From an uncultured Clostridia bacterium (GTDB taxonomy: Bacteria; Bacillota; Clostridia; Oscillospirales; Ruminococcaceae): a stretch of DNA of 37,568 nucleotides. Positions 17,509 to 25,726 of the stretch are shown one piece after another; position 1 is the stretch's first letter, and each line of letters begins with the position of its first letter. The stretch is from positions 1 to 37,568 of the forward strand of contig CALWNT010000020.1 of NCBI GenBank assembly GCA_944382885.1, in the 5' to 3' direction. The notes under the pieces were generated by a model. That model was not told the DNA's origin, ran no database searches, and worked only from the letters and a program-made list of their open reading frames with translations. The position numbers were made by a program, and so were the translations under genes.

Positions 17509-18387
17509 CTACAGGCGAAGCTGTTCCTCAAACAGTTCGAGAAAACGGACAGCCGCGGGAGATAAAGGCGTATTTTTGCGATAAACCGCGGCAATCCGGC
17601 TGAACAGAGATGGTTCGTCTATGGTTTTAAGCACAAGCTGTTCGTCGGGAATCATTTCGGCCGCTGACTGAGGCGTGATGGCTACCCCCATCCCCGCCCG
17701 GGCCCAAAGCAAAGTGGTGCGGGCGTCGTCGTTTTTACAGAAGACATTGGGAGAAATACAGTATTTTTCAAAGGCCGCCTGAATCAGTTGTTCGTATCTC
17801 CGATAGTAAATGAGCGGAAACTTAGCAAGATCAGATATGGAAATCTGTTGAGTCTTTACATTCTCAAAAAATTTACGATGAGCCACCGCCGCCATCGGCT
17901 CTTTTTCCAGGTAATGGCAGACGATATTTTCGCTCTGAAAGGGCGTGCGGATCACAGCCACTTCAATAATATTGTTCTGCAAAAGCTCTAACAGCTGATA
18001 GGTATTTCCCTCGTGAATTTCAAAATCAATATGGGGATTGTCGCGGTGATAGCTTTGCAGCCTTCCGTTAAGCAACGCCGTTCCGGAGGAGGAAATGGTC
18101 CCCAAACGAAGCGTCCCCTTCACGCCGTTGTCAAAGTCTTCCAATTCTTTGATCGCAGTATTGGTCAACGAGATAATCTGGCAGGCGTGCTTATATAACA
18201 GCCGCCCGGCGTCTGTAAGAGTGACGCTCCTGGCGCCCCGTTCTACCAAAATCACTCCCAATTCCTGTTCCAGCGCTTTCAGCTGGATGCTTAAAGGCGG
18301 TTGAGAAATATGGAGTCTTTTGGCCGCCGCCGTGATATTCCCTTCTTCCGCAATCGCGATAAAATAGGAAAGCTGCTTAATATCCAT
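17509..18387 (-). CDS. LysR-family transcriptional regulator
   Basis: The N-terminal winged helix is classical: MDIKQLSYFIAIAEEGNITAAAKRLHISQPPLSIQLKALE, with the recognition helix around residues 28-50. The C-terminal periplasmic-binding-like effector domain spans about 90-290 (TLRLGTISSSGTALLNGRL). Length of 292 residues is standard. The ATG at 18387 follows AGAGGA by seven bases. LysR regulators usually control a divergent neighbour, but here the upstream gene is ireB on the same strand, and mutY downstream is an unlikely target. The regulated gene and the effector therefore cannot be named from context. Confidence 0.93.
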   Translation of the reverse strand: MDIKQLSYFIAIAEEGNITAAAKRLHISQPPLSIQLKALEQELGVILVERGARSVTLTDAGRLLYKHACQIISLTNTAIKELEDFDNGVKGTLRLGTISSSGTALLNGRLQSYHRDNPHIDFEIHEGNTYQLLELLQNNIIEVAVIRTPFQSENIVCHYLEKEPMAAVAHRKFFENVKTQQISISDLAKFPLIYYRRYEQLIQAAFEKYCISPNVFCKNDDARTTLLWARAGMGVAITPQSAAEMIPDEQLVLKTIDEPSLFSRIAAVYRKNTPLSPAAVRFLELFEEQLRL

Positions 18388-18422
18388 GCAAACATCCTCT
18401 CGGTATAAGCTCTACGGCAATG

Positions 18423-18451
18423 ATTGTAATATAAAGCAAATTGTTTGTAAA
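18423..18451 (-). promoter_or_regulatory. Promoter of the LysR gene
   Basis: On the minus strand TTTACA, a 17-base spacer and TACAAT. The dyad-like ATTGTAAT and ATTGTTTGTAAA tracts around it could be the T-N11-A site of autoregulation, which is inference. Confidence 0.55.
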
Positions 18452-18479
18452 GGCAGGAAAAGGGGAAGCGCACACTTCC

Positions 18480-18512
18480 ACAATAAAAGCGGCTCTGTAT
18501 CCAGAGCCGCTT
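18480..18512 (-). terminator. Terminator of ireB
   Basis: An 11-bp stem (AAGCGGCTCTG with CAGAGCCGCTT) and a GATA loop are followed on the minus strand by TTATTG. The stem is strong and the T-run weak. Confidence 0.65.
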
Positions 18513-18539
18513 ATCCCGAATCCTATCCAAAATATCGAT

Positions 18540-18785
18540 CTAATCTGAAAGATAAGATTTTACCATCGCCTGAAGCAATTCGTCCCTGTCCACATGGCGG
18601 ATCAGGCTTCTTGCATTATTATGGGTGGTAATATAGGTGGGGTCTTCAGACAAGATATATCCAACAATCTGGTTGACTGGATTATAGCCTTTTTGACGCA
18701 GCGCATCGTAGACCGTGGTCAGGATTCTTTTCATCTCAACTTCTTTTTCGTCTTTGACTGAAAAAGTCATTGTTTTATCCATCAT
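18540..18785 (-). CDS. ireB: IreB family regulatory phosphoprotein (UPF0297, DUF965)
   Basis: Small Firmicutes protein (81 residues). In Enterococcus faecalis the homologue IreB is phosphorylated by the Ser/Thr kinase IreK and modulates cephalosporin resistance; elsewhere its role is little known. Family phrases are all present: [47 protein letters not shown] and [14 protein letters not shown]. The threonines near the start (T5, T7) are where the phosphorylation site of the family lies. The ATG at 18785 follows GGGAGG by eight bases. In Bacillus this gene (yrzL) sits with yrrK and yrzB; that neighbourhood is not conserved here, and the gene has its own promoter and terminator. Confidence 0.95.
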   Translation of the reverse strand: MMDKTMTFSVKDEKEVEMKRILTTVYDALRQKGYNPVNQIVGYILSEDPTYITTHNNARSLIRHVDRDELLQAMVKSYLSD

Positions 18786-18817
18786 GTTCTTTTCCTCCCA
18801 TAAAAGTAGTTAAGTTT

Positions 18818-18845
18818 ATTATAACTCATTTTCCAAAAAAAACAA
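18818..18845 (-). promoter_or_regulatory. Promoter of ireB
   Basis: On the minus strand TTGTTT, a 16-base spacer and a perfect TATAAT, with a short leader of about 25 bases. Confidence 0.6.
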
Positions 18846-18971
18846 GACATTTTCTGTGTACAGTAAAATTTTACGGATTAGAAACAAATCTGGCTCTGTC
18901 CTCCCAAAGGCGAAAAATCTCTTTCAATCTATAATGATTATTCATAGCAAAAAAGCACTGCAAATATCTCG

Positions 18972-19000
18972 TTAGCATAGTATCATTTTTGTGATATAAT
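18972..19000 (+). promoter_or_regulatory. Promoter of the VanZ-like gene
   Basis: TTAGCA, a 17-base spacer and TATAAT with an extended -10 (TGATATAAT). A second TATAAT follows immediately at 19001-19006. The leader would be about 125 bases. The rest of the 346-base gap between ireB and this gene shows nothing recognisable. Confidence 0.6.
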
Positions 19001-19131
19001 TATAATAGTAAAAAATTTCCGCTTTCAAAAAACAATTTTCTCTGTAATTTTTATCTGACAAAACCGGCAGCGCATACATCGATTTTGTCAACAAGCTCAA
19101 TTTGTCATCATAACAAGTCGAGGGCACAATT

Positions 19132-19734
19132 ATGGACGGTACATTTATCGGTACGATCAATTTTTCAGGAATTTATCCTGTTATCGCCTGGGTGATTTTC
19201 TTAGGCATCCTTTTGTTTTTGAGATACAAGCAAAAAAAGAAAATGAGCGGGCCGTTTCTCTTTTTTCTGATCCTGTTCTTTGCTTATCTCTGCCGAGTGG
19301 TTTATTGGACACAGGGACCCATTTTTATCGGTGATCTCCCGATCAAACAGGGATACGAGCTAAAATATATCTTTCAGCCGATTCCTCTTTTCAATCTTAC
19401 CTCGCAGGATATCAAAAGTTCGTTCTTAAACATTCTGCTCGCTGTCCCTTACGGATTTCTGCTTCCTTTCCTCAAAAAGAAACCGGTAACCCCTTGGCGG
19501 ATGTTATGGTACAGCTTTCTCTTTTCTTTCAGTATTGAAGCCGCACAGCTTCTATTAGCTCTTCTTACAGGCTTTACCATTCGGGTCATAGATGTAAACG
19601 ATCTGATTTTTAATACCCTTGGCGGTGTCATCGGTTATGGGCTGTTTCGTTTGTTTCTTCTGCTGTTTCGCTGGAGTCTTAAAAAATGTTCGATTCCCGA
19701 AAATTCATTTCTAACTTACATCAGTCAAAAATAA
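19132..19734 (+). CDS. VanZ-like family membrane protein
   Basis: Integral membrane protein of 200 residues. Hydrophobic helices are seen at about 13-32, 42-60, 100-118, 127-148 and 160-180. The family marks are NILLAVPYGFLLPFL in the middle, S.EAAQL and the C-terminal R.IDVNDLIFNTLGGVIGY. VanZ in glycopeptide-resistance transposons gives low teicoplanin resistance, but most chromosomal VanZ-like proteins have no assigned role and there are no vanHAX genes here, so no resistance should be inferred. GAGGG seven or so bases before the ATG supports the start. It is convergent with acpS and ends at a shared hairpin. Confidence 0.88.
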   Translation: MDGTFIGTINFSGIYPVIAWVIFLGILLFLRYKQKKKMSGPFLFFLILFFAYLCRVVYWTQGPIFIGDLPIKQGYELKYIFQPIPLFNLTSQDIKSSFLNILLAVPYGFLLPFLKKKPVTPWRMLWYSFLFSFSIEAAQLLLALLTGFTIRVIDVNDLIFNTLGGVIGYGLFRLFLLLFRWSLKKCSIPENSFLTYISQK

Positions 19735-19738
19735 AATC

Positions 19739-19770
19739 AGAAAGGACGGGAACTTTCCCATCCTTTCTTT
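19739..19770. terminator. Hairpin between VanZ-like gene and acpS
   Basis: AGAAAGGA pairs with TCCTTTCT, with a further GGGA/TCCC pairing across one mismatch. The T-run of the plus strand is short. It probably serves the plus-strand gene and perhaps acpS too. Confidence 0.65.
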
Positions 19771-19782
19771 ACGCTCCTCCAT

Positions 19783-20154
19783 TTATTGATACGCGATTAC
19801 CACCGCTGAGGCATAGTGCTCCGTATGGGTGAGGCTGATGGAAAAAGTCCATCCTTCCCGCTGAGCAATCTCCAACGCCTTTCCGGAAAGTTTTAAGAAA
19901 GGCGCTCCCAGTTCATCCCGCAAAACAGACACCTCCGCCAGGGAAAAGTTTCGCACCCCTGTTCCCAGCGCCTTGGAAAAAGCCTCTTTTCCGGCAAAGT
20001 TTGCGGCAATCCCCTCCAACGGATTTTTCCGGGAAGCAAAAAGCTCCTGCTCTTCTTTTGAGAAAACCCTCGTTAAAAAACGAGGGTTTTCCAATGCCTT
20101 TTGAATTCTGGGAAGTTCTACCAAATCAATGCCGGTCCTGATGATCCCCTGCAT
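19783..20154 (-). CDS. acpS: Holo-[acyl-carrier-protein] synthase
   Basis: Transfers the 4'-phosphopantetheine arm of CoA to a serine of apo-ACP, activating it for fatty acid synthesis. The family marks are GIDLVELPRI (metal-binding aspartate at residue 9), FSKEEQELF, and FAGKEAFSKALGTG with the second metal ligand in E57 or so; SISLTHTEHYASAVVIA ends the fold. The length of 123 residues is normal. The ATG overlaps the stop of the upstream DUF6106 gene by one base (TAATG), so the two are translationally linked. acpS thus follows the promoter at 20710-20738. AcpS acts as a cytoplasmic trimer. Confidence 0.96.
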   Translation of the reverse strand: MQGIIRTGIDLVELPRIQKALENPRFLTRVFSKEEQELFASRKNPLEGIAANFAGKEAFSKALGTGVRNFSLAEVSVLRDELGAPFLKLSGKALEIAQREGWTFSISLTHTEHYASAVVIAYQ

Positions 20155-20669
20155 TATTTAATCACATTCCTCTTCATAAACTGCTTCGCATTCTCCACAA
20201 TTCTTTCATCCGGATTAAACACCAGCATACAATTGCCGTATTTCGGATGCTCTGTTACAGCATAGTAAAGATTAGGATCCTCCAAGCTGCTGCAGGCAAA
20301 GATCGTAGCATCATAGCTTCTTCCGTTATGCTCTTCAGGATGATACAGTCCGAATTCCGAAAAATTACGGGTATTCACCGTAATCAGACGTTTGCGCTTG
20401 CGCTGGGCAATGATTTTGTCCACGTCGATCTCACCGTTTGTCAGGATATACTCATACTCTATGTTCAGGCTGGTAATGAGATACCAGGCTCCGTAAAGAG
20501 CGCCGACCACAATAAATACGCCGAAAGTAGAAAAGATCCTGCTGATTCTCGGCAATACGAAAAACGCCAGAAAAACAACAATAATTGTTGCCAACACCAG
20601 TCCGACAATTTTCAAAAAATCCATGCCGGTCTTCTTTTTGACAACCAACTGTTCGAGAAAAACATCCAT
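20154..20669 (-). CDS. DUF6106-like membrane protein
   Basis: Membrane protein of 171 residues without a known function. It has two adjacent hydrophobic helices at about 20-40 and 45-66, then a soluble cytoplasmic domain opening with IEYEYILTNGEIDVDKI, the phrase shared with small PH-like or YdbS-type membrane domains, and continuing with a basic RKRKR patch. The C-terminal part (HPKYGNCMLVFNPDERIVENAKQFM) is compact and lacks catalytic motifs. I believe it matches a family frequent in Lachnospiraceae. The start at 20669 follows AAAAAAGGAG by eight bases; seven more upstream codons are open. It is translationally coupled to acpS, which suggests a link to membrane lipid supply, but that is inference. 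Confidence 0.8.
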   Translation of the reverse strand: MDVFLEQLVVKKKTGMDFLKIVGLVLATIIVVFLAFFVLPRISRIFSTFGVFIVVGALYGAWYLITSLNIEYEYILTNGEIDVDKIIAQRKRKRLITVNTRNFSEFGLYHPEEHNGRSYDATIFACSSLEDPNLYYAVTEHPKYGNCMLVFNPDERIVENAKQFMKRNVIK

Positions 20670-20709
20670 TTTTGCTGCTCCTTTTTTCAAATGAAATAAA
20701 TATGTTTAT

Positions 20710-20738
20710 ATTATAATACAAGCCTTTCAATTATTCAA
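20710..20738 (-). promoter_or_regulatory. Promoter of the DUF6106-acpS operon
   Basis: On the minus strand TTGAAT, a 17-base spacer and TATAAT, about 40 bases before the gene. It is divergent from the pheST T-box promoter. Confidence 0.75.
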
Positions 20739-20759
20739 CATATTTTGTGAGTTCTGTAC

Positions 20760-20788
20760 TTGTCAATTTGTAAATTATTTGTTATTAT
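20760..20788 (+). promoter_or_regulatory. Promoter of the pheST T-box transcript
   Basis: TTGTCA, a 17-base spacer and TATTAT. The transcript would start near 20795, which leaves room for a complete T-box stem I. Confidence 0.7.
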
Positions 20789-20794
20789 ATGTGT

Positions 20795-21131
20795 TGATAT
20801 CATTTCTGTATGCTCTTTTCCAGAGTGCGGAAAGATGATTTTATTGAAACGCTGTGATCAAGCAAAGTATGCGTTTTCGATCCTTGCTCAGAGAGAAACC
20901 GTCGTCGGCTGGAAGCGGTTTTGCCAGTGAAAATGCAGAAATTTCCCTTGGGAGCGGTTTCGCTCAACTCCTTTGGTTTTGGACTTCCACAAAGGACAGT
21001 AGGTGAAAACGGAGTGACTTCTGTTAGAAGGTCTAATGAGTGTCCGCGGCCTGGGCTGCGGAAATCAGGGTGGTACCGCGAAAGCAATTAGATGCCTTCG
21101 TCCCTTTTTCTAGAGGGACGAAGGCTTTTTT
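20795..21131 (+). ncRNA. T-box riboswitch, phenylalanine-type
   Basis: Leader RNA that reads the charging state of tRNA-Phe: uncharged tRNA binds and stabilises the antiterminator. The conserved T-box motif AGGGTGGTACCGCG is at 21067-21080, followed by a strong terminator at 21094-21131. Stem I features include AGAGAG near 20890 and an apical GGCTGGAAG run. I read the specifier as UUC at 20943-20945 (in AATTTCCCTTGGGAGC), which fits phenylalanine and the downstream pheS-pheT; UUU one base earlier is possible and is also a phenylalanine codon. The specifier choice is by eye, while the T-box identity is secure. Confidence 0.93.
21094..21131 (+). terminator. Regulated terminator of the T-box
   Basis: A 12-bp stem (GCCTTCGTCCCT with AGGGACGAAGGC) and a run of six T. 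Its 5' arm would be freed or blocked by the competing antiterminator formed around 21067-21095. Confidence 0.92.
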
Positions 21132-21188
21132 ACTTCCGGAGGATTCGAAGGATTCACAGTGATGGAAAGATAGAGGAGGATATATTCT

Positions 21189-22208
21189 ATGAAACAAGCG
21201 TTAGAGCAGATTAAAACTGCCGCAGTTGAAGCATTGGAAAAATGCGACAACCTGAAAGCTTTGGAGGAACTGAAGGTAAAATACCTGGGCAAAAAGGGCG
21301 AGCTCACCGCCATCTTAAAGCAGATGGGCAAACTCTCCGCCGAGGAACGTCCGGTGATCGGCCAGTTGGCTAACGAAGTACGGTCTACGATCGAAGAAGA
21401 AGTCAAGACCCGTACCGCTGCGTTAAAGGAAAAAGAACTGGAAGAACAGCTTGCCGCCGAAAAAATCGACGTGACTATGCCCGGTAAAAAGTTCCAGGTG
21501 GGCAAAAAACATCCCCTGACCTTAGTCATGGATGAAATCAAGGAAATTTTCCTCGGAATGGGATTCGACGTTGTAGACGGTCCTGAAGTAGAATTGGACT
21601 ACTACAATTTCGAAGCGCTGAACATTCCAAAAAATCACCCTGCCAGAGATACCCAGGACACATTCTATATCAATGATAACGTGGTCATGAGAACTCAGAC
21701 CTCTCCGGTACAGGTCCGCACCATGGAAAAGAGAAAGCCGCCGATCCGCATTATCTCTCCCGGCCGGGTTTACCGTTCTGACGCGCTGGATGCGACCCAC
21801 TCCCCGGTGTTCCATCAGATTGAAGGTCTTGTGGTAGACAAAGGCATCACCATGTCCGACCTGAAGGGAACGCTGGAAATGTTTGTCAAGAGCCTTTACG
21901 GAGAAGATTCCGTCGTCCGGTTCCGTCCCCATCACTTCCCTTTCACAGAACCATCCGCCGAAATGGATGTCATGTGCTTTAACTGTCACGGAGAAGGCTG
22001 CCGCATCTGCAAAGGGGAAGGCTGGATCGAAATTCTGGGGGCCGGTATGGTACATCCGAAAGTGCTCCAAAACTGCGGCATCGATCCGGAAGAATACTCC
22101 GGATTTGCCTTTGGAATGGGTCTGGAACGTGTCGTGATGAGAAGATTCGCGATTGATGACATTCGTATGTTCTTTGAAAACGATCAGCGGTTTTTAGACC
22201 AGTTTTAA
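21189..22208 (+). CDS. pheS: Phenylalanyl-tRNA synthetase alpha subunit
   Basis: Catalytic subunit of the (alpha-beta)2 class II synthetase that charges tRNA-Phe. The N-terminal 100 residues form the tRNA-binding coiled coil ([20 protein letters not shown]). The class II core follows: motif 1 around [16 protein letters not shown], motif 2 in [24 protein letters not shown] and motif 3 in [16 protein letters not shown] [15 protein letters not shown]. An inserted [12 protein letters not shown], a C-x2-C-x4-C-x2-C pattern at about residue 258, suggests a zinc knuckle. I recall it from some Firmicutes PheS but not from the Thermus enzyme. Length is 339 residues. AGAGGAGG precedes the ATG. The T-box upstream controls it together with pheT. 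Confidence 0.97.
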   Translation: MKQALEQIKTAAVEALEKCDNLKALEELKVKYLGKKGELTAILKQMGKLSAEERPVIGQLANEVRSTIEEEVKTRTAALKEKELEEQLAAEKIDVTMPGKKFQVGKKHPLTLVMDEIKEIFLGMGFDVVDGPEVELDYYNFEALNIPKNHPARDTQDTFYINDNVVMRTQTSPVQVRTMEKRKPPIRIISPGRVYRSDALDATHSPVFHQIEGLVVDKGITMSDLKGTLEMFVKSLYGEDSVVRFRPHHFPFTEPSAEMDVMCFNCHGEGCRICKGEGWIEILGAGMVHPKVLQNCGIDPEEYSGFAFGMGLERVVMRRFAIDDIRMFFENDQRFLDQF

Positions 22209-22264
22209 GGGAAACGCACTGCTTAGATATCAGATAAACAGAAAGTATACGGAGGTTTTTATAG

Positions 22265-24646
22265 ATGAATTTATCCATGAAATGGCTGTCTGATTACGTC
22301 GATATTGACGTAACTCCCAAACAGTTTTCCGATGATTTGACCATGTCCGGTTCTAAAGTAGAAGGATATGAAACAGAAGGAAGCGAAATTTCCAATGTAG
22401 TCGTGGGCAAGGTGCTGTCCATTGAGAAACACCCCGACGCAGATAAACTGGTAGTCTGCCAGATCGATGTGGGACAGGACGAACCAATTCAGATCGTCAC
22501 CGGCGCTACCAATGTAGTAGAAGGCGCTCTGGTTCCGGTCTGCCTGGACAACTCCACGCTGCCCGGCGGGAAAAAGATCAAAAAGGGCAAGCTCAGAGGA
22601 GTCGTCAGCAACGGTATGATGTGTTCTTTGGGAGAGCTGGGCCTCACTGTACATGATTTCCCCTATGCCATCGAAGACGGCATTTTCCTTATTGAAGAGG
22701 AGTGCACCGTAGGACAGGATATCCAGTCCGCTTTAGGCTTAAACGATACCAGCGTAGAATTTGAGATTACTTCCAACCGTCCCGACTGTCTTTCTGTCAT
22801 CGGCCTCGCCCGGGAAACCGCCGCTACCTATCACGTTCCCCTTCACGTAAAGGCTCCGGAAGTGAAAGACAAGAATGATGGGGATCGCGCGGAAAACTAT
22901 CTGAAGGTAGACGTGGAAAACACCGAGCTCTGTCCAAGATACACCGCTAAAATCGTAAAGAACGTCAAGATTGGCCCTTCTCCCAGATGGATGCGGGAAC
23001 GCCTGAGAGCAAGCGGTGTTCGTCCAATCAATAATTTCGTCGATATTACCAACTACGTGATGCTGGAATACGGCCAGCCGATGCACGCTTTTGATTTAAA
23101 ATATGTAGAGGGTAACCACATCATCGTCCGGAACGCAAAAGCAGGCGAAACCATGATGACTCTGGATGGAATAGATCGTACCTTCTCCCCTGAAATGCTG
23201 GTAATCGCCGATGAAAAGAAACCGGTGGCAGTCGCCGGAGTCATGGGCGGTGAATACAGCGGTATTATGGACGACACCACCACCGTCGTTTTTGAGTCCG
23301 CAAACTTCAACGGTCCCAGCGTCCGCCTTACCGCGAAGAAATTGGGGATGAGAACCGACGCTTCCTCCCGCTATGAAAAGGGGATTTCCGCCGACAGCAC
23401 TATGGAATGCGTTTTAAGAGCCTGCGAACTGGTGGAACTATTAGGCGCCGGCGAAGTAGTAGACGGCGTCATCGATGTGGATCATTCTGACAAAACACCC
23501 AAACAGGTGCCCTTCACTCCGGATTGGATCAACCGTTTTCTGGGCATCGAGCTTCCCTCGGAAGAAATGGTCAAGATTTTAACTTCTCTGGGCTTTACTG
23601 TTGAAAACGATCTGATTACCGTTCCTTATTACCGGATTGATATTGAACACAAAGCGGATGTCGCCGAAGAGATCGCCCGGATCTATGGCTACAATAAAAT
23701 TCCGACTACCGCTCCTACCGGGATTTCCAGAGGGGTGGTTACACCGGAACAAAAATTTGAGCGCACTATCAACAACACCATGCTCTCCTTGGGCTGCAAT
23801 GAGATCATGACCTACTCCTTCATCAGCCCCAAGGCTTATGATAGCATTCTGCTGCCTTCTGACAGCAAACTGAGAAAGTCTGTCACCATTTCCAATCCCC
23901 TGGGAGAGGATACCAGCATTATGCGCACGACAACTATTCCCTCTACTTTGGATATTGTCTCCAGAAACTACAATAACAGAAACCCTTATTTCTGGGCTTA
24001 TGAAATCGGACGGGAATACATTCCGGTAGAAGGCGAGCTTCTGCCTCAGGAAAATCCTCAGCTTACCATCGCCCTTTACGGCAACGACGCCGATTTCTAT
24101 ACCTTAAAAGGAATGGTGGAGACCCTCTTTAACCGCTTGCGGGTAGAGGACGCAGACGTATCTCCCTGTTCAGATTGTCCAACCTTCCATCCCGGCCGCT
24201 GTGCTGTACTGTCCAAGGATGGAAAAGAAATCGGCATTTTAGGGGAAATTTCTCCAAAAGTTGCTCAGAACTACGGGATCGGTACAAAGGTCTATCTGGC
24301 AAAACTGGATGTAAACACGATGCATGCGCTGGCTTCTGCTGAAAAAGCTTACCGGCCGCTTCCAAAATATCCTGCGGCTACCCGAGATTTAAGCCTGCTC
24401 TGTGATGAAGATCTCCCGATCATCAACATCGAAAAAACCATCAAAAAAGCGGTGGGCTCTATTCTCGAAAAAGTTGAGCTGTTTGACGTATACAAAGGCG
24501 CTCAGGTGGGTGAACATCAGAAATCAGTCGCTTACTCCATTGTGATGCGTTCCGATAAAGGAACTCTTACCGATGAAGAGGCTGACAACGCAATGAAACG
24601 CACCTTAAAACAATTAGAAAAAATCGGCGTCACACTGAGAATGTAA
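22265..24646 (+). CDS. pheT: Phenylalanyl-tRNA synthetase beta subunit
   Basis: Partner of PheS, providing tRNA recognition and editing of tyrosyl-tRNA-Phe. Domain order over 793 residues: an N-terminal B1 part, an EMAP/OB tRNA-binding domain (about 40-150, VGKVLSIEKHPDADKL), the B3/B4 editing region (about 210-395), B5 (about 405-475, from VPFTPDWINRFLGIELPSEE), the inactive synthetase-like core, and the C-terminal anticodon-binding FDX-ACB domain (about 697-793, from YRPLPKYPAATRDLS). The length is normal. GGAGG lies nine bases before the ATG, 57 bases after pheS. A strong terminator closes the operon. Confidence 0.97.
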   Translation: MNLSMKWLSDYVDIDVTPKQFSDDLTMSGSKVEGYETEGSEISNVVVGKVLSIEKHPDADKLVVCQIDVGQDEPIQIVTGATNVVEGALVPVCLDNSTLPGGKKIKKGKLRGVVSNGMMCSLGELGLTVHDFPYAIEDGIFLIEEECTVGQDIQSALGLNDTSVEFEITSNRPDCLSVIGLARETAATYHVPLHVKAPEVKDKNDGDRAENYLKVDVENTELCPRYTAKIVKNVKIGPSPRWMRERLRASGVRPINNFVDITNYVMLEYGQPMHAFDLKYVEGNHIIVRNAKAGETMMTLDGIDRTFSPEMLVIADEKKPVAVAGVMGGEYSGIMDDTTTVVFESANFNGPSVRLTAKKLGMRTDASSRYEKGISADSTMECVLRACELVELLGAGEVVDGVIDVDHSDKTPKQVPFTPDWINRFLGIELPSEEMVKILTSLGFTVENDLITVPYYRIDIEHKADVAEEIARIYGYNKIPTTAPTGISRGVVTPEQKFERTINNTMLSLGCNEIMTYSFISPKAYDSILLPSDSKLRKSVTISNPLGEDTSIMRTTTIPSTLDIVSRNYNNRNPYFWAYEIGREYIPVEGELLPQENPQLTIALYGNDADFYTLKGMVETLFNRLRVEDADVSPCSDCPTFHPGRCAVLSKDGKEIGILGEISPKVAQNYGIGTKVYLAKLDVNTMHALASAEKAYRPLPKYPAATRDLSLLCDEDLPIINIEKTIKKAVGSILEKVELFDVYKGAQVGEHQKSVAYSIVMRSDKGTLTDEEADNAMKRTLKQLEKIGVTLRM

Positions 24647-24656
24647 TAAAATAATA

Positions 24657-24699
24657 CAGTCGCTGCCACCTATTAAACAGGTGGCAGCGACTGCTTTTT
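24657..24699 (+). terminator. Rho-independent terminator of pheST
   Basis: A 15-bp perfect stem (CAGTCGCTGCCACCT with its complement), a seven-base loop and five T. Confidence 0.93.
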
Positions 24700-24743
24700 C
24701 CAAAGAATATACAGTCCAGTCATGCTAATGGAACTACTAATTT

Positions 24744-25436
24744 TCAACTTGCTTGGGGACAAAACCGAAAATGCCCGGAAATTGAGGTAAAGCGATGATA
24801 ACTCTCCAGCACATTCTCTTCAAACTGCCTCTGCCCTGTATTATGAATCAGATAAGGAATCCCCTTTTCGTTTCTCAAATCTGAAACAATGCCAATATGG
24901 CTCTCTTCAAACACCACAATATCCCCCGGCTGCCAAGCGGCGATATCTTCCAGATCAGTAGTTAAACTCTGGGCGTTCCGCTCAAAAAACACCTTCAAAT
25001 TTTTGACCCGCCGAAAATCAATATTAGGATCTGGCTTCCCTATTTCCATCACTCTGGGATATTCCTCCATATGCTCCGCAATATCCTGATCCACCATATC
25101 TTTTAGCGAATATCCCGCATCTTCAAATGCTCTCCAGATGACATCCGTACAGACCCCTTCATTTTCGGGAGGATAACCCCCAGAATAGTAGACGCTTTTG
25201 TATTTGGGATGGCGTTTTGCTTCCGCTTTCGCTCCTAATAAAATGTCAGTATAGTCATCGATTCCATCCTGATCCTTATCATTGGGGCTGTGGATTGTCT
25301 CAATCCCGAAATCCTCTGCTGAATATCCCCTTGCATCAGGCGTTCTTTTCCAAAAAAGCAAAAAACATCCTACCAAAAGAAGAAGCAGCAAAAATATTAC
25401 CCAGATTTTCAGCTGATATCGCTGGTATCCTCTCAT
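24744..25436 (-). CDS. DUF1287 family secreted/membrane-anchored protein
   Basis: A conserved family of unknown function with an NlpC/P60-like fold. A single N-terminal transmembrane helix (about residues 10-28) anchors a 200-residue extracytoplasmic domain. The family phrases are GVCTDVIWRAFEDAGYSLKDMVDQDI, with the likely nucleophile cysteine, and WQPGDIVVFEESHIGIVSD, with the histidine, as in papain-like hydrolases. Ahead of them is DKDQDGIDD, a D-x-D-x-D-G-x-x-D pattern resembling a dockerin or thrombospondin-type calcium loop, not usual for the family as far as I know. Total length is 230 residues. I chose ATG at 25436, seven bases after AGGAGG, over the GTG two codons upstream. It shares no clear operon. 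Confidence 0.85.
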   Translation of the reverse strand: MRGYQRYQLKIWVIFLLLLLLVGCFLLFWKRTPDARGYSAEDFGIETIHSPNDKDQDGIDDYTDILLGAKAEAKRHPKYKSVYYSGGYPPENEGVCTDVIWRAFEDAGYSLKDMVDQDIAEHMEEYPRVMEIGKPDPNIDFRRVKNLKVFFERNAQSLTTDLEDIAAWQPGDIVVFEESHIGIVSDLRNEKGIPYLIHNTGQRQFEENVLESYHRFTSISGHFRFCPQAS

Positions 25437-25442
25437 TCCCAC

Positions 25443-25687
25443 TCCTCCTGATCAGACGTTACCGTTTTTAATCTTCCAGTGCAGCATAACTATTCCGAAC
25501 TGTAACGTATCATATGCTCTAGATACTGACAATAGAACAGAGAGATTGCCCTTTTATGCTTCTTATTTTATAACAGTACATCTAGCCGCGCAAGAGGAAA
25601 AGTGCCCTCCAATAAAGACAAGTAAAATTTGTCGCATTGAATTTTCCAAATGATTCACTGTCATTGTAAATTTAAAAATAATAAGAA
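25443..25687. other. Intergenic region between DUF1287 gene and spoVG terminator
   Basis: I see only a weak -10-like TATGAT on the minus strand near 25512 and no good -35. No gene or RNA was recognised. Confidence 0.4.
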
Positions 25688-25721
25688 AGTCCTCGCCGCT
25701 GAATCTGCAGCGACGAGGACT
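25688..25721 (-). terminator. Terminator of spoVG
   Basis: AGTCCTCG pairs with CGAGGACT and the stem continues through one G-U position into a CGCTG/CAGCG helix. On the minus strand a T-rich tail (TTCTTATTATTTTT) follows directly after the gene. Confidence 0.85.
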
Positions 25722-25726
25722 CACCA

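Noticed and set aside
19132..19734. Glycopeptide resistance from the VanZ-like gene
   Set aside because: No vanH, vanA or vanX genes are present, and chromosomal VanZ-like proteins are widespread without a resistance role.
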